From positions 1-64,000 of the forward strand of contig JAHDMJ010000006.1 in NCBI GenBank assembly GCA_018436095.1: a stretch of 64,000 bases of DNA. Reading direction: 5' to 3'. The translations under genes were made by a program, and so were the position numbers. The notes beneath the pieces were generated by a model. The model made no database searches. It had not been told where the DNA came from and worked only from the letters and a program-made list of their open reading frames with translations. Origin of the DNA: Clostridia bacterium. Its GTDB lineage: Bacteria > Bacillota > Peptococcia > DRI-13 > UBA5745. This document shows positions 58,744-64,000 of the stretch, piece after piece; within the stretch, counting starts at the first letter, position 1, and every line of letters starts with the position of its first letter.

Positions 58744-59494
58744 TGTTTCCAAGGTTTTTGGCGGTTTGTCCGCCGTAACCAACGTCAAGATGAAAATCGA
58801 AAAAGGAGAGCTGGTGGGCCTTATCGGTCCTAACGGCGCCGGCAAAACCACTATCTTCAATTTGTTGACGGGAGTATATCCCACCACGGAAGGGGCAATC
58901 CTGTTTGACGGTGAGAACTTGGCCGGCCGCAAGCCCTCAGCCATCAACCGGCTGGGTCTGGCCAGAACCTTTCAGAACATCCGGCTTTTCGGCAATCTGA
59001 CGGTGTTGGATAACGTGAGAATTGCTTACCACAGCCACGTTAAGTACGGCTTGGCTTCGGCCATTCTCAGAGCGGGAGGCTTTTATCAGGAAGAAAGCAG
59101 CATGGCCCAAAAAGCCGAAGACCTGCTGAAGATTTTCAATCTGGATCACAAAAAGCAGGAGATTGCCAAAAGCCTGCCTTACGGTGAGCAGCGCCGCCTG
59201 GAGATTGTTCGGGCCCTGGCTTCAAAGCCTAAGTTTTTGTTGCTGGATGAACCGGCGGCAGGCATGAATCCCCAGGAAACGACGGAGCTGATGGAGCTGA
59301 TTCAGGAGATTCGGGACAAATTCGATTTGACCATACTGTTGATCGAGCATGATATGTCTCTGGTTATGGGCTGCTGCCAGCGCATTTACGTGCTGGAATA
59401 CGGCAGGATCATCGCTCAAGGCGTTCCTGAAGAAATCAAGAGCAATCCTAAGGTCATTGAAGCTTATCTGGGCGAGGAGGTATCCTATGCTTGA
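58721..59494 (+). CDS. livG: Branched-chain amino-acid ABC transporter ATPase (LivG)
   Basis: A 257-residue ATPase with Walker A GPNGAGKTT, the LivG insertion region after LARTFQNIRLF, the signature LPYGEQRR, and Walker B FLLLDEPAAGMN. The start lies within livM after AAGGAGG. Confidence 0.94.
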   Translation: MALLEVNNVSKVFGGLSAVTNVKMKIEKGELVGLIGPNGAGKTTIFNLLTGVYPTTEGAILFDGENLAGRKPSAINRLGLARTFQNIRLFGNLTVLDNVRIAYHSHVKYGLASAILRAGGFYQEESSMAQKAEDLLKIFNLDHKKQEIAKSLPYGEQRRLEIVRALASKPKFLLLDEPAAGMNPQETTELMELIQEIRDKFDLTILLIEHDMSLVMGCCQRIYVLEYGRIIAQGVPEEIKSNPKVIEAYLGEEVSYA

Positions 59495-60191
59495 GATTAA
59501 GGATCTTCATGTTTATTACGGGGCTATCCATGCCATAAAAGGCATATCATTAAAAGTAGATCAGGGCTCCATTGTGACGCTGATCGGCGCCAACGGCGCC
59601 GGCAAAAGCACAATTCTCAAGACGATCTCCGGTATACTGCGGGCCAGAGAAGGAGAGATTTCCTATGACGGCCGGTCCATCAAGGAGGCTACTTGCCGGC
59701 AGATTGTGGAGCAGGGTCTGATTCATGTGCCGGAGGGCCGGCGGATCTTTGCAGATATGAGCGTCAAGGAAAACCTGGAAATGGGCGGATTTTTGCAGAA
59801 GGATAAAGCTTGGCTTAAAGAAACGGAAGCAAGGGTCTTTGAGAAATTTCCCCGGCTGAAAGAACGGGTGAGCCAGTTGGCCGGCACCTTAAGCGGCGGC
59901 GAGCAGCAGATGCTGGCCATCGGCAGGGGCATGATGTCCAACCCGAAAATGCTGCTTTTGGATGAGCCCTCCATGGGCCTGGCCCCTCTATTGGTACGGG
60001 AGATTTTTACCATCATCAAAGAACTGAACCAGGCAGGCATCACTGTTTTATTGGTGGAGCAAAATGCCAATATGGCCTTGTCCATTGCCGATTACGCCTA
60101 TGTGCTGGAAACAGGCAAAATCACTTTGGAAGGCCCGGCGGCAGAGCTGGCCGCCAGTGCGGAAGTCAAAAAAGCCTATTTAGGCGGCTGA
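59487..60191 (+). CDS. livF: Branched-chain amino-acid ABC transporter ATPase (LivF)
   Basis: A 234-residue ATPase with ATG 59487 after GAGGAGG, overlapping livG by 8 bp; the longer frame from 59349 lies inside livG. Walker A is GANGAGKST, signature LSGGEQQ, Walker B MLLLDEPSMGL, and the ending is EVKKAYLGG. With LivG it energises LivHM. Confidence 0.95.
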   Translation: MLEIKDLHVYYGAIHAIKGISLKVDQGSIVTLIGANGAGKSTILKTISGILRAREGEISYDGRSIKEATCRQIVEQGLIHVPEGRRIFADMSVKENLEMGGFLQKDKAWLKETEARVFEKFPRLKERVSQLAGTLSGGEQQMLAIGRGMMSNPKMLLLDEPSMGLAPLLVREIFTIIKELNQAGITVLLVEQNANMALSIADYAYVLETGKITLEGPAAELAASAEVKKAYLGG

Positions 60192-60244
60192 TGTTGTTTG
60201 AGCCGGGTATGAATCCGGTATCATTAATTTAGGAGGTATGGTCT

Positions 60245-60892
60245 ATGCGGGTAAGCGAAAGAATGACGCCTCATCCGGTGACGGCTACCTTGGATATGCC
60301 GGTGACTGAGGCCATCCAGCTATTGGAGGACAACCGCTTCCGGCGCCTGCCGGTGCTGGATAAAGAAGGCAAATTAGTGGGCATCATCACCGATAAAGAG
60401 CTGCAGAAGGCCATGCCCTCGCAGGCTACCAGCTTAAGCGCCCACGAACTGAATTATATCCTGATGAAAACCAAAGTGGGAGATATCCTGCCCAAGCGCA
60501 AGCTGGTTACCATCGACGCCGAGGAACTGCTGGAGGAAGCGGCGGTGCTGATGCGCAACCATAAAATCGGCGCCATTCCCGTATTGAGAAACGGCAAGCT
60601 GGTGGGCATCATTACGGAGACCACAATCTTTGACGCTTTTATCGATATCATGGGCCTGAGAGTGCCTGGCTACCGGCTGCAAGCTTATATTCAAGGCAAT
60701 CCTCCCGGCATATTGGGCCGGGTGGCCACCATTATCGGCAACAACGGCGGCAATATTTCTCATGTTACCGCCGACGTCAACGATAAGGATTTGGCCAAGC
60801 TGGTATTGCGCTTCAGCCGGGAAGCGGATATCGACAACATCATCAAAGAGCTGGAGGCCATGGCCATCCGGGTAAGCTACGAGACGGTCTGA
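60245..60892 (+). CDS. CBS-pair and ACT-domain protein (AcuB-like)
   Basis: A 215-residue soluble protein. Two CBS domains fill residues 1-135 (RVSERMTPHPVTATLDMPV at the start; VGDILPKRKLVTIDAEELLEE in the second) and an ACT-like domain follows at 143-190 (PGILGRVATIIGNNGGNISHV). CBS pairs bind adenosine nucleotides and ACT domains often bind amino acids. It lies 54 bp after livF and shares the operon terminator, so it may sense energy state and branched-chain amino acids for transport control. AcuB itself has been linked to acetoin use, which is not supported by the context here. Confidence 0.85.
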   Translation: MRVSERMTPHPVTATLDMPVTEAIQLLEDNRFRRLPVLDKEGKLVGIITDKELQKAMPSQATSLSAHELNYILMKTKVGDILPKRKLVTIDAEELLEEAAVLMRNHKIGAIPVLRNGKLVGIITETTIFDAFIDIMGLRVPGYRLQAYIQGNPPGILGRVATIIGNNGGNISHVTADVNDKDLAKLVLRFSREADIDNIIKELEAMAIRVSYETV

Positions 60893-60939
60893 ACAAACTC
60901 AAGCCTCAGGAACAAGCCTCAGTTTCATACGATAGCGGT

Positions 60940-60976
60940 TGGGTGTCCATAACGGACACCCAGCTTTTCATTTTTT
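60940..60976 (+). terminator. Terminator after the liv operon and CBS-ACT gene
   Basis: TGGGTGTCC (60940-60948) and GGACACCCA (60954-60962) form a 9-bp stem around ATAAC, followed by GCTTTTCATTTTTT. Confidence 0.9.
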
Positions 60977-61088
60977 CCAGATTTCATTTACCATTAAAAT
61001 GAATACGTATCTTTTTTATTTTTTTAGCAGGATTTTTTGGGACAACAGCTAATTACATTAAGAGAATTCAAAAAGGGGAGAGATGGTC

Positions 61089-61688
61089 ATGCTAATTTTA
61101 GGAATTTCCGGTAGTCCGAATAATAAGGGTAATACAGCTTATATGTTGAATCTGGGCCTGGCGGAAGCGGCGCGCCTGGGTGCGGAGACAAAATTTATTA
61201 ATGTCAGCGAAGTATTAGATACTTGCGATACTCCTTTCTGCACTAGCTGCAGCAAGCCTTGTGCCGGTATCTGCCTTGAAGGCACGGCAATGGCAGATGT
61301 TTCCGAGCTGGTGCAAAAGGCGGACGGCATTATTTTTGGCACTCCCGTTTATTTCGGCACCATGAGCGCTCAGCTCAAGGCCTTTTTTGATAAATTAAGA
61401 CATTTGCGGGCCCAATTCGCCCTGTGCAATATCGTGGGCGGCGCCATGGCTGTAGGTCACAGTGAGTACGGCGGCGAAGAGCAGGCCATGTCGGCCGTCC
61501 GGGACGCTATGCTGGTCTATGGCATGACTATTGTGGGCAATACCCATCCGGAAGTCGGTACCGGCCACGGCGGTGTGGGCTTGACCGATCCCGCTGAAGG
61601 CAATAAGGGCGCAGAAAAAAGCATGATTGCCATGGCCCGCAGGATCTATGAAGTGGCTAAAGCCACCCAGGAATTGCGCCAGCGGTAA
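61089..61688 (+). CDS. Flavodoxin-fold NAD(P)H:FMN oxidoreductase / iron-sulfur flavoprotein family
   Basis: A 199-residue protein. ATG 61089 is 8 nt after GGGGAG; ATG 61083 is only 2 nt away. The FMN phosphate motif GISGSPNNKGNT lies at the N-terminus, and GTPVYFGTMSAQLKAFFD is typical of the NADPH-dependent FMN reductase family. Four cysteines in CDTPFCTSCSKPCAGIC recall the compact cluster-binding motif of iron-sulfur flavoproteins, though the spacing differs from the best-known Methanosarcina type. It may carry electrons in the cytosol. The gene is alone, after a terminator. Confidence 0.82.
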   Translation: MLILGISGSPNNKGNTAYMLNLGLAEAARLGAETKFINVSEVLDTCDTPFCTSCSKPCAGICLEGTAMADVSELVQKADGIIFGTPVYFGTMSAQLKAFFDKLRHLRAQFALCNIVGGAMAVGHSEYGGEEQAMSAVRDAMLVYGMTIVGNTHPEVGTGHGGVGLTDPAEGNKGAEKSMIAMARRIYEVAKATQELRQR

Positions 61689-61693
61689 TCAGA

Positions 61694-61780
61694 AATTACG
61701 CAAAAGGCAACTCACAAATTGCGTAAACCCCGGGCGCAATTGTGCAAACCCTCAAGAATTACATAAACGTTAAGCTTACA
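61694..61780. repeat. Degenerate dispersed-repeat-like tract before dnaG
   Basis: Fragments such as ATTACGCAAAAGG, CACAAATTGCGTAAACC and GCAATTGTGCAAACC resemble worn copies of the dispersed family. The stretch 61689-61899 otherwise holds no gene. The match is weak. Confidence 0.3.
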
Positions 61781-61899
61781 GGGATTTTACGGGTTTTTTC
61801 GCCTTAGTCAGACGAGCATGATTGTTAAATCTTTGTGAAATAGCAGGAAAAACCCATATTGATATCGAAATGTAGAAATCGACTGAGGCGGTGAAAGTA

Positions 61900-63690
61900 G
61901 TGAACGGGCGCATTCCCGAGGATATAATAGAAAGCTTGCGGCAGCAGGCGGATATTGTGGAAATTGTGGCCGGCTACGTCACCCTGAAGAAACAGGGCCA
62001 GAATTATACGGGGCTTTGTCCCTTCCACCAAGAAAAGACGCCCTCCTTTGTAGTATCACCGGCAAAGCAGATTTTCCACTGCTTCGGCTGCGGCAAGGGA
62101 GGCAATGTTTTTACTTTCCTGATGGAGCAAGAAGGCCTGGCCTTTCAGGAAGCGGCGGAGAAGCTGGCCCTCCGCTACGGCATTGCTTTGCCGGAGAAAG
62201 AAACTACACCGGCTCAGAAGGAGCAGGAGTCCAGAATCAAGCGGCTCCGCCAGATCAACCAGTGGGCCATGGAGCTTTACGAACAGGCGCTAAAGTCTAA
62301 GATCGGTACCCCCGGCCGGGAATATTTTTCCCGGCGGGGACTTAGTTCAGAAACTATCGGTCAGTTTCATTTAGGCTATGCTCCCGATCAATGGGATTTT
62401 TTGACGAAAGAGCTTACGGCCAAAGGCGTAAGCGAGCAAGAACTGCTTTTGTTAGGGCTTTCCGTTACGTCCAGCCGGGGTACCTTAGTGGACAAGTTCA
62501 GGGGACGGGTGATGTTTCCCATTCTGGATGAGCGGGATCAGGTTATCGGTTTTGGAGGCCGGATTATCGGTGAAGGCCAGCCCAAATACTTAAATTCCCA
62601 GGAGACTCCCCTGTTTCATAAAGGCAAAGGGCTCTATGGGCTTTCCCTGGCGAAAAATGCCATCCGGCAGCAAGACCAGGTGATTATCATGGAAGGCTAT
62701 ATGGATGTCATTGCAGCCCGCCAGCAAGGTGTAGCCAATGCAGTGGCTTCCCTGGGGACTTCCCTTACGGTGGAGCAAGTCAAGCTGTTGACCCGGTACA
62801 CCTACCGCACGCTGATTTGTTATGATGGCGATAGTGCGGGGGAAGCAGCCACCCTGAGGGGTCTGGATATTCTCGATCAACAGGGTTGCCGGGTAGGGGT
62901 TATGCGGATTCCCGAAGGCAAAGATCCCGATGATTTTTTGAAGATTAAAGGAAAAGAAGCCTTTATTCAACTGGCAGAAAAAGCTTTTTCCTTATTCGAG
63001 TATAAATTTCAGCTAAATATGGAAAAATTTGATAAAGAAGAGATGGCAGGTAAAGTAGCGATTATCCAAGCTTCTTTGCCGGAGTTGGCCAAAATCAAGA
63101 GTCCTGTGGCCCGCCAAGGTTATATTACGATGATGGCCGATACCCTGCATTTTCCGGAACCGGCCATTAAAGACGAAGTACGGCGATATTTTACCGGCGG
63201 CCAAAAGAAAGACAAGACGGCGCCGGCCCGGTCACCGGAGCTAAAGAGCCAAAGCTCGGAGGAGCTGGCCCAGGGTATTATTATCCGCTGTTTTTTGCGG
63301 GACGTGCGGAGGCAAGAGGCCATTGAAGAAGCGGGGGGAGCATCTCTTTTTGGCAATCCCCAGGCCAGGAGCCTTTACCAGACCCTGTCGGCTTTGATTA
63401 TGGCCGGATACGTTACGTTGAAGGAGGAAGACTTAGTAGCCCTCATTGACCGCCAGGAAGAACGCCAGTGGCTGACGGGGATATTGCTTCAAGAAAGCCC
63501 CCCCGGCGATGAGGAAAGGGTATTTCAAGACAGCCTGCTGACGTTAAGGCGCCAAAAAGTAGAACGTCAAATCAAAGATAAAATGGCAAAACTAGCGGCA
63601 GCAGAGAGGTCCGGAGATAACAGCGCCGCCAAAGAAATCATGATAGCCTTGTCCGGACTGAATATAGAGAAGCAGAAATTAAAACCCTGA
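61900..63690 (+). CDS. dnaG: DNA primase (DnaG)
   Basis: A 596-residue primase that makes RNA primers at the replication fork. GTG 61900 is well spaced after GAGGCGG; another GTG at 61891 overlaps it. The zinc-binding domain has CPFHQEKTPSF and CFGCGKGG; the TOPRIM domain has IIMEGYMDVIAARQ and YDGDSAGEAA; and the helicase-binding domain forms the C-terminus. It is followed after 17 bp by rpoD, the usual macromolecular-synthesis order. Confidence 0.97.
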   Translation: MNGRIPEDIIESLRQQADIVEIVAGYVTLKKQGQNYTGLCPFHQEKTPSFVVSPAKQIFHCFGCGKGGNVFTFLMEQEGLAFQEAAEKLALRYGIALPEKETTPAQKEQESRIKRLRQINQWAMELYEQALKSKIGTPGREYFSRRGLSSETIGQFHLGYAPDQWDFLTKELTAKGVSEQELLLLGLSVTSSRGTLVDKFRGRVMFPILDERDQVIGFGGRIIGEGQPKYLNSQETPLFHKGKGLYGLSLAKNAIRQQDQVIIMEGYMDVIAARQQGVANAVASLGTSLTVEQVKLLTRYTYRTLICYDGDSAGEAATLRGLDILDQQGCRVGVMRIPEGKDPDDFLKIKGKEAFIQLAEKAFSLFEYKFQLNMEKFDKEEMAGKVAIIQASLPELAKIKSPVARQGYITMMADTLHFPEPAIKDEVRRYFTGGQKKDKTAPARSPELKSQSSEELAQGIIIRCFLRDVRRQEAIEEAGGASLFGNPQARSLYQTLSALIMAGYVTLKEEDLVALIDRQEERQWLTGILLQESPPGDEERVFQDSLLTLRRQKVERQIKDKMAKLAAAERSGDNSAAKEIMIALSGLNIEKQKLKP

Positions 63691-63707
63691 GAGGGGGGAA
63701 TACCCAC

Positions 63708-64000
63708 TTGAAAAATGAGAAAGATCCTGAGCAGAATCGCATAGATAGGGTCAAGGAGCTGATTCAAAAAGGCAAAAAGCGCGGCATTCTGACCTATGCA
63801 GAGATCATGGACGCTCTGCAAAATATTGAGATGACGCCTGAGCAAATAGATGAAGTGTATGAGATGCTCGCCAATTTGAACATCGAAATCCAGGCCGATG
63901 AGGTTGTGGATGTGGTGCCCCTTGACGATCCGGATAATCAGGCGGATATAGATGAGGCTGTAGCGGCAGAGGCGGAAGTGGACATCGACCTGAGCGTACC
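63708..64000 (+). CDS. rpoD: Primary sigma factor RpoD, N-terminal part (partial)
   Basis: The frame starts with TTG 63708 after GAGGGGGGAA and runs off the window. The 97 visible residues match sigma-70 region 1.1: KELIQKGKKRGILTYAEIMD, then QIDEVYEMLANLNIEIQ, then an acidic linker with many Asp and Glu. Its place directly after dnaG supports the call. Confidence 0.92.
   Translation, partial: MKNEKDPEQNRIDRVKELIQKGKKRGILTYAEIMDALQNIEMTPEQIDEVYEMLANLNIEIQADEVVDVVPLDDPDNQADIDEAVAAEAEVDIDLSV

Overview
The window looks like chromosomal DNA from an anaerobic member of the Bacillota, probably class Clostridia; I cannot name the genus. The reasons are the dnaG-rpoD pair, a PurF with an 11-residue propeptide before its catalytic Cys, a type III glutamine synthetase, Bacillota-style strong Shine-Dalgarno sites with frequent GTG/TTG starts, an ANTAR antiterminator, and amino-acid-fermenter genes (two beta-eliminating lyases, peptide and branched-chain amino-acid importers, an M20 amidohydrolase with two carriers). 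No rRNA, tRNA, CRISPR array or complete insertion sequence was found.

Layout. 0.8-3.9 kb: tandem PLP beta-eliminating lyases behind one strong promoter, then a chemoreceptor (4.1-5.9). 6.0-9.2 kb: an ABC-F ATPase and a CLC-F fluoride antiporter preceded by a fluoride riboswitch. 9.6-15.3 kb (minus): a probable operon of V4R sensor, PAS-GGDEF diguanylate cyclase, PTS EIIC-EAL phosphodiesterase fusion, a GMP synthetase whose glutaminase domain is mostly deleted, and a 48-aa protein. 15.5-24.9 kb (minus), with a divergent LysR gene: a Dpp/Opp-type ABC importer, three paralogous two-domain FMN-binding proteins and an ApbE flavin transferase. 26.3-32.5 kb: M20 amidohydrolase, YfcC-type carrier and AspT-type carrier behind a sigma-54 promoter, with a divergent sigma-54 activator and a 9-bp inverted-repeat operator.

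32.6-54.9 kb is a glutamine island. It holds glnN-guaA-purC (minus), purA, glnA, an ANTAR regulator, purF-carA-carB::dapF-pyrG, nadE and glmS, with an L,D-transpeptidase inserted. Two glutamine synthetases sit next to five glutamine amidotransferase systems. CarB is fused in frame to a DapF-like domain that has Ala in place of one of the two catalytic cysteines. The bidirectional start region at 37.2-37.4 kb has two divergent promoters, each followed almost at once by an intrinsic-terminator hairpin. 55.4-60.2 kb: a complete liv importer, then a CBS-ACT protein, a cysteine-containing flavodoxin-fold protein, dnaG and the start of rpoD.

The long gene-free stretches (0.1-0.7, 9.2-9.5, 41.4-42.6 and 54.9-55.4 kb) share a degenerate dispersed repeat of about 28 bp in both orientations. 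I do not recognise it. The strongest candidates for an undescribed system are the c-di-GMP/GMP-synthetase operon, the importer/triple-FMN-protein/ApbE operon, the CarB-DapF fusion and the dispersed repeat family.
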